Source: Larix kaempferi (Eukaryota; Streptophyta; Pinopsida; Pinales; Pinaceae). Taken from it: a DNA stretch of 64,000 nucleotides. How positions within the stretch are numbered: the first letter of the stretch is position 1; the number at the start of each line of letters is the position of its first letter. The notes below the pieces were generated by a model that saw only the letters and a program-made list of their open reading frames with translations, did not search any database and had not been told where the DNA came from. This document shows positions 22,365 through 35,424 of this stretch, in pieces. The position numbers and the translations under genes are program-made. The stretch lies in contig BSBM01000602.1 of assembly GCA_027924585.1 (NCBI GenBank), positions 11,407,501 to 11,471,500 of the forward strand, in the 5' to 3' direction.

Positions 22365-22560
22365 CTCATATTTTGTATACATCACAGTAATAATGAATCT
22401 CCTTGAAATTATATTAATCTTTCTTCATATTTTGTATACATCACAGTAATAATGAATCTCCTTGAAATTATATTAATCTTTCTTTTATGACATATTTTGT
22501 ATACATCACAGTAATAATGAATCTCCTTGAAATTATATTAATCTTTGTTTTATGACTTTG
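22365..22560. repeat. 59-65-bp tandem repeat, three units
   Basis: Units begin CATATTTTGTATACATCACA at 22367, 22426 and 22491 and contain AATGAATCTCCTTGAAATTA. The last runs into the acceptor of module 2. Block 2 has an expanded, rearranged version (56720-57214). Confidence 0.8.
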
Positions 22561-22563
22561 CAG

Positions 22564-22697
22564 ATTCCCTGAAATGGTGTATCCCTCGCAATTCGAATGG
22601 AAGGATGAATTTGAATCACAGTGGGTACTATTATGGGTCGCAAGAAGAATTTAAGGTGGCAAGAAGCAGAGGCTAAGTACAAAAATGGTGTATCCAG
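22564..22697 (+). pseudogene. Exon-like module 2, unrecognised
   Basis: Duplicate of module 1 with the same TTGCAG acceptor and GGTTAGTGATTTG donor. One frame reads FPEMVYPSQFEWKDEFESQW before a stop; another frame reads RWQEAEAKYKNGVSR up to the donor. The frame change suggests decay. No domain recognised. Confidence 0.35.
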
Positions 22698-24486
22698 GTT
22701 AGTGATTTGCTATCTTCATGTTCTGATTTGGATTAATATATATAATAACTTCTACATGTGTTCTGATTGGATAATAATTCATAATAATTTCCTTATACCA
22801 AGGTTCTATTTCCTTCATTACCAGATGATAATCTCCTGGGTAAATCCTTTTTCTATTCTTTTGGTTCAATCATATATGCGAAGTGCAGGGTTTATTTTGT
22901 TTATAGAGTAAAAATAAAACATAATCTCTATGAGTTTTAATGAACTCTTGGTTTTAATCTTGGATAAATTTGTAAAGTATTGTTGATTTTTGTAGGTAGT
23001 GTTCAAAAGTGTTATAGAGTTAAAAAGTATTGTAGTGTAATAAGAGGTTGCATGTTCTTCTTAATAGTTGGGCTTCTGTTAGTTCTAATTAGTATTGGGT
23101 ACTATATTTTGGGTTTTTTTTGGGTCAAAAATGCTTAAAAGTGCGAGGAAAAAATGAGTAAAGTTGAAACTGGGTGATCGGGAAAAAATGAGTAGATTTT
23201 TCTACAAGAGAAAGGATGTGGAAAATGAAACCAAGAGAAACATACTTTCCTCCATTTTAGGTATTTATTTAATTGATTAATATCATTTATGATCAAAACG
23301 TAGTGGGTTCGATTTCCTTAGAATGGCGTCGCTAGGCAGAGCTGTCATGAGAGCTCATTAAACCATTGTATTGATTCTGTTATCTTATTATCATGACCTG
23401 TGGTCGTTAAGGCCTAAACATTAACCGTTAGATTCCCAGAAAAAGGAAAAAGGCGTTCTGAATAAATATCAGTGTCATTCATCTCAGCATTATTAAATTG
23501 TATTTGTCTATACAATATAATTGGCATGGGTTTACCATGCCAGAGGAGAGGATTACTGCCTTACTGTAATTTTGCAGCTATATTTAACGACATTCAAGCA
23601 GACAAGCTTTCTGCTTCCATTTAAATAATTTAATATATTTGCCCCAAGGACGTCATCCTCGTCCTCGTCTTAAAATCTTAGAAATTATTTTCATCTTAAT
23701 ACAAGCTACTATGACTATATTTTTTCTCGTTGTCGTTGTTATTATCATATCAGTCAATAACACAGATCAAACAAACCTATTAAAAAAATTAAATAAAAAC
23801 ATATAATTCATTTTGATATTATGTATCCACCCACTAAGGAAATGTTTATGGTATGGTAGTATGCATATACACACAACAATATATCTCCTTTGCCTTAAAA
23901 GGTAATAATTAATAAGAAAAAAATACACAACCACTCCACACAGTCTTTTTTGGAGCTTTTCCAGCTAGCACCCGATTTAGGCATTCTTCTGAAGCCATCC
24001 TACCTCCCGATTTAGGCACCCCAACTGGATCTGATCAGATAGGCTGCCATGGCAATGTTATAGTGGGAGGTGTAAAAAGACACATGACAGCCCTGCCAGC
24101 CCAATGCATGAGCCCACGAGCCCACGTCGATTTTGAAAGTTTGAATTTGTTTTTTCGTGTTCCGTTTTTAAACTATTTTGTTTCAAAGAAATAGTGTTTT
24201 ACTTTTCTTTATGTGCTTTTACTGCAAATTATTGACTTTTTTGTTTTGGATGTAGTTTTCATTTTTTATGTGCTTTTACTGCTAACTATGGACTTTTTTT
24301 CTTTATGATTTAAGTTTGTGTTAACTGGTCTAACAGTTAATTAAATAATAATTATATGGATAAACTGCATATTGAAAATTTAAAAGAAATATTTATTATT
24401 GGTCAATCAATCTTTATGGTTTGAATCTTGGCTGTAATTTTCATTGTGATTTGATGGCAACTTAATACAACTTTCTTTGTCTTCAG
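22698..24486. other. Non-coding, intron-like or intergenic
   Basis: No gene seen. A B-box-like GGGTTCGATTTCC at about 23307 has no A box at the right distance. At 23940-24060 the phrase CCCGATTTAGGCA occurs twice. At 24170-24300 there is a worn repeat of TATGTGCTTTTACTGC. The rest is AT-rich. Confidence 0.4.
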
Positions 24487-24543
24487 ATGCATTGTTTCGG
24501 GCATTCTACTGGATATACCGAAATCCTACTATTATTTTCCCAG
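24487..24543 (+). other. Small exon-like segment
   Basis: About 57 bases between a CTTCAG acceptor and a GTAAAG donor. One open frame reads ALFRAFYWIYRNPTIIFP. Kept in block 2 (about 59137-59193) with two changes. No family recognised; it could be chance. Confidence 0.2.
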
Positions 24544-24597
24544 GTAAAGTTTTTTAGTTCTCTTAAAAATATTAATTATTTAAATTTATTGCAAAAT

Positions 24598-25330
24598 TTC
24601 AATTTATTTAGATATTTCAATAACAATTTGTTATAATATTTTGAGAAATTTATTTAGATATTTCAATGACAATTTGTTATAATATTTTATTTTCTCATTA
24701 TACTTAAACTTTGTTACCATTTATTATAATAATTTATTTACACATTTAGAATAAAATTTGTTATAGAATCCCTATTAAAAAAACTTCAAACTAGTGAAAA
24801 AAAATTCAAATATATAACCTCTGCCCATTCAAATATTGTACTCTTACCAGTGTCATATCATATTGTTTTTAGAGTAATAAAAGGTATAGTCTCACAGCTG
24901 CTTAAATGCACGAATAATTATCGCAAGCACAAGTGAGCTGGACATTTAAACATTTAAGAAGTTGGTTAGAAAACACACAATAAAATTTAGAACGGATAGA
25001 AGGGAACACAAAATGTAGAGTTTAGGTTAAATAAATGTATGTGAGAATTGTAGATTAGTTTTGGGCATAGTTTAGAATATTGTATGGAATAATTATCGCA
25101 AGCACACGTGAGTGGACATTTAAACATTTAAGAAGTTCTTAGAAAACACATAATAAAATTTAGAAGGAGAGAAGGGAACACAAAATGTAAAGCTTATGTT
25201 AAATAAATGTATGTGAGAATTGTAGTTTAGTTTTGAGCATAGTTTAGAATATTGTAGATGAAGCTTATGTTAAATAAATATATGTGAGAATTGTAGTTTA
25301 GTTTTGGGCATAGTTTAGAATATTGTAGAC
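24598..25330. repeat. AT-rich tandem repeats, 54, 175 and 72 bp
   Basis: A 54-bp pair built on TTTATTTAGATATTTCAAT (24598-24700). A 175-bp pair starts AATAATTATCGCAAGCACA at 24913 and 25088. A partial 72-bp copy (GAAGCTTATGTTAAATAAAT) follows at about 25259. Block 2 lacks about 25 bases at the start of the first 175-bp unit. Confidence 0.7.
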
Positions 25331-26830
25331 TAGCTTAAAGTTAGGATAGAGTAGCCTTTTGTTATTTTTATTATTTTATTTTCATTATTTTTTGTTTTAT
25401 TTTTTTAGTGTTTTTTAATTAATTTTTTGTTTTTATTTTTAATAAAATTTTAATTAGTTAGATTTAGAATTTATATTTAATATTTGTTTAATTTGGTTAG
25501 TGTTAAGTTAACTTTTCATTTTACTATTTTGTTAGTTTTAAATTATTGTTTTTTTTTTTTTTATGAAGGTAAAAAGGGTTGGGCATGGGGTTTTGATTAT
25601 TACCTTATGATTAGGCACAGTTTTCTCTTCATAATCTAAAAGAATGGTTAAACAATTGAAGATAAGGAAGCATATAAGTGTGGAAGGGTACTTTGGTAAG
25701 ATGAGAGAAAGAGAAGATTAGGAAGTAGAAAATTAGGGAAGAGTTATATGTTTCATGGAAATATTTAATTTTATAAAAGTATTTAGTTTTTTTTCTATGC
25801 TTGTTTTTAATAATTATATTTCTTAACTCAAAAAATATTTTTTTTTATTTTTATTTTAACTTTGCTCAATTTTCATATTTTTAGTGAGCATTGTGAAATT
25901 TTCATAATTTTTTTATAATTTAAAATATAAATTTTGTGTAACTTATTTTAAGTTTGCTCATTTTCATACTTTTATTAAGCATTGTGAAATTTTCATGATT
26001 TTCTTCTAGTATTTTAAAAATTAACACTTAATTTTCCATATTGTTTTCTTGTATAGAATTTTAAGAGATGACGTGAAATGTATATTTTCTTGTAATTAGT
26101 ACTATGATGTTGTACATAGAGACTTGATACATACTTTTTGTCAATGTTATTCTTAATAATTTAGTTTCTTTTTTCCATATTAAAATAGTTAGGATTAATA
26201 ATTAAGAGTTTGTTGAAATAGTTGAGAGTTCAAGTTAATAATTATGAGTATGTTGAAATAGGTTAGAGTTCTAGTTAATCGTTCTTAGTTTAAAGCTTTG
26301 TTAGATTATAAATTGCTATCTTGTTTGCTTTTGGTAAACTGTTTTTCAATGTTTTTTTCATGGTTATATATAAAAATTTAATTGAAATATTTAAATGAGA
26401 ATAACATTGTGGAAAATATTTTTTATGAATATTAAATTGTATATATATTTTATATTGTTTGCATTAGTATGTTGACCATAGGGGTTTTATTGAAAGTCTT
26501 GTATAGAGTGTTTTCAAAGGACCATTTTGGGAAATTGCCTGGAAACAATTTCCTAACTCAGTATCTTGACACATGTGCCTTTGTTATAGCTGGAAACTGG
26601 GATGCCGTTGCGCTAGTAATAGGTGGAGGGAGGTAACTCCCAGAGAAGCCCTCCCAGTATGCCCCAAGTTGGGTGATCGACCATGTATACACAAGGTTTT
26701 TAAAGTGGTCTAACGAGGGACCCCCCTTTGTTGACACTCTATTCAAGCAACCTAGGAGTTAGGATTTCTTTCCTTGGTAATTATAAATTTAACCTCCTCT
26801 AAACCTTAGTTACATTAGCCACTCTCATCC
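25331..26830. other. AT-rich stretch before the CT array
   Basis: Long T-rich runs and worn repeats (CATTGTGAAATTTTCAT twice, near 25890 and 25980; GAGTTTGTTGAAATAG-like at about 26210 and 26250). At 26514-26760 base composition becomes more balanced and the minus strand has a small open frame (26558-26746, PSLDHFKNLVYTWS), 98 residues long in block 2. I do not recognise it. Confidence 0.4.
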
Positions 26831-27309
26831 ATTCACTCTCTCTCTCTCTCCCTCTCTCTCTTAACCCCTAACCCACAATATCTTTATCTCTCTCTAAACA
26901 ACTAACCCCACCCTTAACCCCCAATCTCTCTCTCTCTAAAACCCTAACACCTCTTTCTCTCTCTCTAAATTCTAAGCCCCAATATCTCTCTCTCCCTAAA
27001 CCCATAACCACTAATATCTCTCTCTCTAAACTCCTAACATCCAATCACTCCGCTCTCTCTCTAAAATCCTGACCTCTAAATCTCTCTCTCTCTGCCACTA
27101 AACCTATAACCCCCAATATCCCTCTCTTTAAACATCTAACCCACAATATCTCTCTCTTTGTCCATAAATCGCTAACCTCCAATCTCTCTCTCTCTATCTC
27201 TCTCTCAATCCTTAAACACCAATATCTCTCTCTAAACCACTAACCCCCAATCTCTCTCTAAACCCCGAATCCCTATTCTCTCACTCACTCTCTAAACCTT
27301 TAACCCTCA

Positions 27310-27347
<38 letters not shown>

Positions 27348-27393
27348 AAACACCTAAACTCCAATCTCTCTCTCTCTCTCTCTCTATAGATGC

Positions 27394-27427
<34 letters not shown>

Positions 27428-27515
27428 CTACCTATCAATTATTTATCTATCTAAATGTATAAACCCTAAACTCTCTCTCTCTCTCTCTCTCTAAACCCCT
27501 GACCCCAATATTTTT

Positions 27516-27551
<36 letters not shown>

Positions 27552-29448
27552 CTAACGACCACTATCCCTATTTCCATATCTCTCTCTTCAAACCCCTAAA
27601 CCACAATCTCTATATCTCTCTCTAAACCCCTAATCCTCTCTCTCTCTCTCTAAACCCTCAATCTACTATCTCTCACTCTAACCCCTAATCCTTAATCTCT
27701 CTCTCTCTCTCTAAACCCCTAACCTCCAATCTCTCTCTCTCTCTCTCAACTCCTAACCACCAGTCTCAATCATTATATAACTCTCTCTCTAAACACATTA
27801 CCCCTATATCTCTATCTCTCTCTAAACCCCTAACCCCCAATCTCTAACTCTCTCTCTTAACCACTAATCCTCAATCTCTCTCTAAACCCCTAACCTCCAA
27901 TCTCTCTCTCTCACTCTCTCTCTAAAACCCTAAAAATCCAAATCCCTCTCTCTCTCTCTCTCAATCCTTAACCCCAAGTTTCTCTCTTTCCCTTTCTCTC
28001 TAAACCCCAACCACAAATTTGTCTCCCTCTGAAATTCTAATCCCCAATATCTCCATCTTTCTCTCTCTAAAGCATTAGCCCTCAATCTCTCTCTCTCTAT
28101 AAACCCCTAATCCCCAATTCTCTCTCTCTAAACACCTAACCACCAATTTCTCTATTTTTATCTCTTTGTCTCTTTCTCAAAACTCATAACCACCAATCCC
28201 TCTATCTCTCTCTAAACCATTAACCCCCGATATCTCTCTCTTTGAAAGCATAATCCTCAATCTCCGTCTTCCTATATCCCTCTCTCTAAACCTCGAAACC
28301 CCAATCTCCCTCTCTCTCACTAAACCCTAACCATCATTCTCTCTCTCTCTCTCTAAACAAATAACCCCACCCCCAACCTCCAATATTTCTCTTTATAAAA
28401 CCCTAACACTAAATCTCTCTCTCTCTCTCAACCACTAACCACTAATCTCTCTCATTCCATCTCTCTCTCTCTCCAAATCCTTAACCCCCAATCTCTCTCT
28501 CTCTAAACCCCTAACACCCAATATATCTCTTCCTATCACTCTCTCTCTAAACACCAAACCCCCAATATCCCTCTCTCTCTCTAAACCCCTAACCAACATT
28601 CTATCTCATATATCTCTCTCTCTAAACCCCTAACCCTCAATCTCTCTTTCTTTCTCTCTCTCTCTAAACCACTAACCCCCAATATATATCTATCTCTCTA
28701 AACCATTAATCCCCAATCTATCCCTCTCTAAGCCTCTAAACCCCAATCTCCATCTCTCCAAACCCCTAACCCCGAATATCTTTGTCCCTTTCTCTCTCTC
28801 TTTCACTCTCTCTTTATCTATATATATATCTATCTATATAAACCCCTAACCCTTAACCCCCAATATCTCTCTCTCTCTCTCTCAACCCTAACCACTAATC
28901 TCCCTCTCTCTAAACTCCTAACACCCAATCACTCTATCTTTATCTTTATAAAGCATTAACACTCAAACTCTCACTCTCTCTAAACCATTAATCCCCAACT
29001 ATCTCTCTCTCACTAAAACCCTAATACATAATATTTCTCTCCCTCTCTCTAAACCCCTAACCACCAATATCTCTCTCTCTAAACCCATAACTCCTAATCT
29101 CTCTATATATATCTCTAAACTACTAACCCCCAATATCTCTCTCTATAAACCCCTAACCCTCAATATCTCTCTTCTTATCTCCCTCTCACTCTAAACCCTA
29201 AACCCCCAATCTCCCTCTCTCACTAAACCCTAACCACCATTCTCTCTCTTTCAATCTCCCTCTCTAAACTTCTAACCACCAATTTCTTTATCTCTCTCTA
29301 AACAACTAACCCCCAATCTCTCTCTCTCTCTCTCTCTGTATATATATATATATATATATAAGCCCCTAAAACCCTATATATATATATATATATTTAAGCC
29401 CCTAATCCCCAATCTCTCTCTATGCCTCCCTAAGCCACTAACACCCAA

Positions 29449-29479
<31 letters not shown>

Positions 29480-31250
29480 CTAACCCACAATATCTCTCTC
29501 CCTAAACCCTTAACCACCATTTTCTCTCTCTCTCTCTCTCTAAACACCTGACCTCAATCTCTCTATATCTCTCTAGAAAACTAACCCCACCCCTAACTAC
29601 CAATCTCTCTCTCTCTCTAAACCCCTAACCCCCGTTCTCTATCTCTCTCTCTCTCTCTCAATCTAAACCTCTAACCCTCTCTCTCTCTCTCTCTCTCTCT
29701 AAACAACTAACCTCCTATCTCTCCCTCTCTCTAAACCCCTAACCACCAATCTCTCTCTCTCTCGCTCTCTCTCTCTCTCTCCCTTAATCCCTAACCCCTA
29801 ATCGCTCTTTCTCTCTCGCTAAACCCCTAACCGCCATTCTCTATCTCTCTCTCTCTCTAAACACCTAACCCCCAATCTCTCTATCTCTTTATCTCTTTAA
29901 ACAATTAAACCCATGTGACCAATAACCCCCAATTTATCCCTCTCTCTAAAACCCTAACACCCAATCATTCTCTCTCTCTCTCTCTAAACACCTACCACCA
30001 TTCTCTCTCTCTCTCTCTCTCTCTAAACTCCTAGCCCCCAATCTCTTTACCTCTCGCTAAAACCCTAACCCCCAATCTCTCAGTCTCTAAACCCCTAAAC
30101 CTCAATCTCTCTCTTCTTATATCTTCATCTCTAAACCCTGAACCCCTTATCTCTCTATCTCTCTCTAAACCCCTAACCCCCAATCTCTATCTCTCTCTCT
30201 AAACCCCTAACCTCCAATATCTCTCTCTCTCTATTCCCCTAAACCCAAATTTCTCTTTCTCTCTCTCTCTAAACCCCTAATCTCTCTCTCTCTCTCTCTC
30301 TCTAAACCCCTAACTCCCAATCTCTCTCTCTCTCCCTCTCTCTCTAAACCCTCACCAAAAATTTGTCGCTCTCTCTGGAATTCTAATCCCCAATCTCTCT
30401 GTATTTCTCTCTCTAAAGCATTAAATCCCAATCTCTCTCTCTCTCTCTCTAAAACCCTGACACCTAATCTTTCTCTCTCTCTATAAACCCCTAACCACCA
30501 ATTTCTCTCTTTCTATCTCTATATCTCTCTCTCGAAACCCATAACCACCAATCTCTCTATCTCTCTTTAAACCACTAACCCCCAATATAGCTCTCTTTAA
30601 AATCCTAATTTCCAATCTTTGTCTTCCTATATCCCTCTCACTCTAAACCTTAAAACCCCAATCTCCCTCTCTCTCACTAAACCCTAACCACCATTCTCTC
30701 TCTCTCTCTCTAAATCCCTGACACCCATTCTCTCTATCTCTCTCTAAATAAATAATCCCACCCCTAACCTACAATATCTCTCTTTATAAAACCCTCTCTC
30801 TCTCTCTCTCTCAAGCACTAACCACTAATCTCTCTCATTCCATCTCTCTCTCTCTCTCTCTCAAAACCCCTAACCCCTAATATCTATATCTCTCTCCAAA
30901 CTTGTAACCTACGATCTCTCTCTCTCAAAACCCCTAACACCCAATATATCTCTTTCTATTACTCTCTCTCCAAAAACTAAATCATCAATCTCCCTCTTTC
31001 TCTCTAAACCCCTGACCAACATTGTCTCTCATCTATCTTTCTCTCTAAACCCATAACCCCCAATATCTCTATCTCTCTCTAAACAACTAACCCCCAATCT
31101 CTCTCTCTCTCAGCACCTAATCCCCAATCTCTCTCTATGTATCTCTAAACCACTAACACCCAAACTCTCTATCTCTCTCTCTCTTTTTATATCTTCCTCT
31201 CTAAACCCTGAACCCCCAATCTACCTCTCTATCTGTAAACCCTGAACCAC

Positions 31251-31290
<40 letters not shown>

Positions 31291-31336
31291 AAACACCTAA
31301 TCACTAGTCTCTCTATCTATCTAAGCAACTAACCCC
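26831..31336. repeat. CT-rich array with telomere-like units (block 1)
   Basis: About 4.5 kb of units around 25-40 bases long, each a variable (CT)n run followed by AAACCCCTAACCCCCAAT or a variant. AAACCCTAA, which matches the plant telomere repeat, occurs repeatedly (for example near 26937, 27926, 28320). On the minus strand the unit reads GGGGGTTAGGGGTTTAGAGAGA. Short TA tracts (27410, 29340, 29375) interrupt it. No ordered higher period is obvious. ORFs inside (for example 30231-30431, made of RERE) are low complexity and not genes. Confidence 0.85.
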
Positions 31337-34300
31337 AAATATGTCACGTACCCGAAAATTCATAAAATTTAAAACTTTTCTAAGTGCCTAAAAATGTCAC
31401 TTAATTATATGCGGAACCATAAAGTGTGGGTTTGCTTTCTTTAAATACTGCTTTACAAAATAAATTAAGACTTTGCGACACTTATTATTGTTTACAAATG
31501 TCGTTATACTAATCAAGGAAAAAGATATACGTCTTAATTCAACATAATAACTTCTAAACTTGATAAGTCAACCAATTCTTAGATCTTGCGGAAAACACAT
31601 AAACTTCATTATGTCTTAAATGCATCTTTAGGAACAAATACTTCTTTCAATAAAACAATGGTAATAACACCATCATAATCATAAGCGAAACATTTTATCA
31701 ACAACCAACCTCGTATATGAATCGCATACATCAAGTAATCATAACATTTTAAGGGCAGAAATAAGTACTCACACATAAGACACATTGAGAAACACCATAG
31801 GAAACACAAGAGACAAAATATAACGTGGTTCACCCGTACACGGGCTAGTCCACAAAAGGTGTGTGCATCTTTTATTGTTAGGGCAAAAAGGGTAATAAGA
31901 TTACAACAAGCAACCTAGTTGCTGTAACAAGATTCCTTCTTCTTCTATCAAGCCTCTATCACATAGAGCTTTTTCATGAATCCACCAAATGTATAAAATA
32001 CCTTAATTTGAAATCTAAATAACTTCAAAATAATAAATAGCCTTAAAAGATAAAAGGTTAAACGAGAACCTTAACTAAGGAAACCCTTCCACTCTAACAT
32101 AAAGTTTTACCAATAAATCGAAGAAACACTTCAACCCTCCCATATCTTAAACAAGGGATAATACCATTATAAAATAATATCTTATATTACCATGTATTTT
32201 GTTCCTTAATATTCTTTTAAGAATCTATATATGTATTCTTAATTTAATCTAAGGAAACATATCTTTTATATAAAATACCACATAATAAATTTAATAATTG
32301 GTCTAAAGGACATCTTTCCACACATGCTTAAGAATATATATGTACACATTAAACCAGAAGATATCATACCTTAAGGATATATACCTTTCAGTATTAAAGC
32401 TAAATCATATTATTAATACATCTTCAATGTAGTATAAATATTCTAAGCTTGGGCTTGTAGCTTTTTGGAGAACCCAAAAAAATACTAATCAGCAATATAA
32501 ACTAAGGTAATTTATTCCATCATATACTAAATGCTGCATTCTTTAATATTTTCCAATCCCAATATAAAGCCAACCTAAGGTATTAAGACTTTTGATCTTT
32601 TCCACCCATCTATAATCCGAATGGATTGTGAGTATTTATTAAAAGGAAGATCTAGGACTATAAATCAGCTTATAGGACAGATCTACTTATAAATTAATTA
32701 CTAAAACTTAAGTGACTACCGATTTCTCAATGCAGGAAGGTTTTGCTGATGCAACTCTATAATGTTACATAAATTCTAACCTTACTCTGCGTAGAATATG
32801 CATGATCCAAGGCTTAATGTGTATCTTATTCATAAATACAACTGTGCATAAATGTTGAAACCAATTTCTGTCCAGAAGGTATATAATAGAAAGAAGGATC
32901 CTATCTGGATCCATTCAATACCGAGGCGATGTACATATAAATCTACGAATTTAACTCAGCATACAACAGACAAAGGCGTCTTCCGAAGACAGAGAAACAA
33001 CTAAGTTGCTTGGTAGCTGGACACTTGTCTCAACGCCGAGTACGAGTGAACGTTGCATGCAGTCAACAAGGAATCGATAGTCGCCGAGCGAAGTCCTACT
33101 ATTGCATTGGTGATTTGTTGGCAAAATCTTAATCGTTCAACAACACTCAAGGAAACACTAAAGATAAAGCCGAGAATTAAGCAACAATTAATCCATCGAG
33201 GTCAGGCGACAGTGTTTCAAATCAAACTACTTCTAACTAACTCAACCCTTTATGTAGATTGATAGACAAAGGAACTAAGCATAAAACTAGACGAGAGCCG
33301 TCTGAATCTGACGTTATAGGATGATCGAACCCGGAGCAACAGATGCGATCTCGACAGCATACATACATTTTTATAGTAAGAATCGAGATCGCAGCATAAA
33401 AGGCCATCCCGGAACTCTTAAATAGCGGCTGTGCGAACAATGCTAGGCTTTGTTCCACGTGTTTGCTGAGGTTCATGTTTTCTGATAACTACTCTCTAAT
33501 CATTTATACTATGCACATGATTTTCACAACGCTATCAAATACAGAGAAGTGAACTAGGTTTAGAGATCACTTATAACCGAGAACTAAGATATAATATAGG
33601 GCTTTAAACAATCATGCGATCAGAATCCTTGTTGAAGTAAAACTAAATATATGACTCTGATTTCCTACGGTGTGTAAAACAAAACGTATTCTCCAGAATT
33701 AAATAAGACAGGGGAGTTGGAAATACCTCTATCACAAAGCGATAGCAATAAAGAGACAGATCTTACTCTGGATCGCAACTCTATCAACTCCCTGCAACGG
33801 TGTTCATTTCCTTCTATCCCGATCTCATCTACTCGCGATCTTCCTTATGGAGACCATTTCAGTGGCAGAACTACCAAAAATTAAGAAGGCCTCTAATGAC
33901 GATCCATCGCTGCGGTCGAGCTTACTCCCCGAACTTAGTTATCTCTTCCCATCCGAATAAGGAAGAACTCAGGTTGCACAAAAGACAGAGATCACCATTC
34001 CCGGATCGGGATGTCGTTTCAGCATTCTATAATCCATCCCTCTCTTCATCCCCCCAACCCCCGTTGCGTGTTTCTTTCCCCAAATAAACAAGGAATCCTC
34101 CTCCAACAGAACAGGTGGACGATGTCAACAAAAGATATCCACCAGGTGGCGGCTTTTCTTTCCCCCCCTTTCTGCTTTCTCAACAATATGTCGCTTTTTT
34201 TAACTACCAAGGATCTCCCTTCTTATTTTTCGCTGATGGAATTTTTCCTCGCAGAAGTTACACAAGTGGATCTAACACTGACTCTCCAATCGATAGGACA

Positions 34301-35306
34301 AATGGCATTCTATTGGAGTGTGGTGCCCCTAATTGGGAGACAATGCGTAGTGATCGCTCCACGATTTCCTCCACAAAATTGATCACATTTATTATTCATT
34401 ATATTTGCCAATCGTGCACCCTAGATGAGGTGTTACAAAACGAATCTAACTTTAGACGAAATCTCTTGTAAGATGTGTTCCAATACGATTTGAAATTACA
34501 TAATTATCTTGCATACTTACAAATCAAAATTTAAAGGATAATGTTTCTCCTTTAAAATGTTCATAAGTTTAATTTTAATGTTTTATCTTTATTCCCCAAT
34601 TGATGGCTTTTAAATATATATATAAACAAAAGTAGGGTAACCTTTATTTTTATTTTTATAAAGCTACCATAAATACCTTCTATATAGTATGCTTAAGACA
34701 AATATATATATATATTAATACATATATGAATATATGTATAATAATCAAATAATTATCACACTTTTTATTAACTTTTCATATATATGTATTTAACATATAC
34801 ATAAATATAACCATTCCATCTAATAGTTATTACCACGGTTACTCTTTTATATACATATGACACATGTACATATGAATATATATAACATATTCATTTAATA
34901 ATGACCTCAACTATCTATAAATATGTATATGATATCCACCACTATATATATGATCCATCTTTATGGCTTAATCATAATAGGATTAGAATAACCTAAGCCC
35001 CAGTATCTTAGTTAGATATTCAAGATGAATAATAATCTAGGACGAACTTATATCCGTACCCTATGTAATCACTTGGCTTTCCTAGTCAGTATCTTTTCTT
35101 ATAGGTGGGTTTTGTTATTTTTACCCGCATTACCATCTTCTAGTCTTTAAATTAAGACTTATAATCATAAAACTAGCTCAAGGTCCATTGATGGGGCCTT
35201 GGCCTTGAGCTCCCCACCGGGGTCATTTACATATTACAATTACATTTATTTAAAAATAACAAAATAAAGATTAAAATAGGTCATAAAGGAGGGATATCAC
35301 AAAATA
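31337..35306 (-). mobile_element. Solo gypsy-type LTR with 5-bp target duplication
   Basis: The LTR is 31342-35301 (3960 bp). Read on the minus strand it runs from TGTGATATCCCTCC to CGGGTACGTGACA. AAATA flanks it on both sides (31337-31341 and 35302-35306), and CT-array sequence lies beyond each side. No internal region or second LTR is present, so it is a solo LTR left by recombination between two LTRs. It shares landmarks with the LTRs at 614-3682 and 5522-11031. Short plus-strand ORFs at 33800-34471 are antisense and not supported. Confidence 0.85.
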
Positions 35307-35424
35307 TATCCCTCTCCATCTATTTATTTGAGCCCCTAACCCCCAACCTCTCTCTCTCTCTCTCTCTAAATCCTTAAGCACCAATATCTCTCTCCCTAAA
35401 CCCCTAACCCTCAATCCCTCTCTC
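35307..35424. repeat. Remainder of the CT-rich array
   Basis: Same unit type as the array at 26831-31336 (GAGCCCCTAACCCCCAACC, then CT runs), split from it by the solo LTR and ended by the next LTR. Confidence 0.8.

Noticed and set aside
22365-22560. CRISPR-like repeat array
   Set aside because: Units are contiguous tandem copies without unique spacers, and the genome is that of a plant.
23300-23345. tRNA- or SINE-like B box (GGTTCGATTTCC)
   Set aside because: No A box at the expected distance, no cloverleaf, no tail or target duplication.
30231-30431. 66-residue minus-strand frame rich in Arg and Glu
   Set aside because: It is a translation of the GA-rich strand of the CT array; low complexity, no start context, not a gene.
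26831-31336. Possible true telomere or chromosome end
   Set aside because: Units are degenerate and mixed with CT runs, and ordinary transposon DNA lies on both sides, so it is interstitial.
34011-34471. Overlapping plus-strand frames of 123 and 118 residues
   Set aside because: They lie antisense inside the solo LTR, overlap each other and show no domain.
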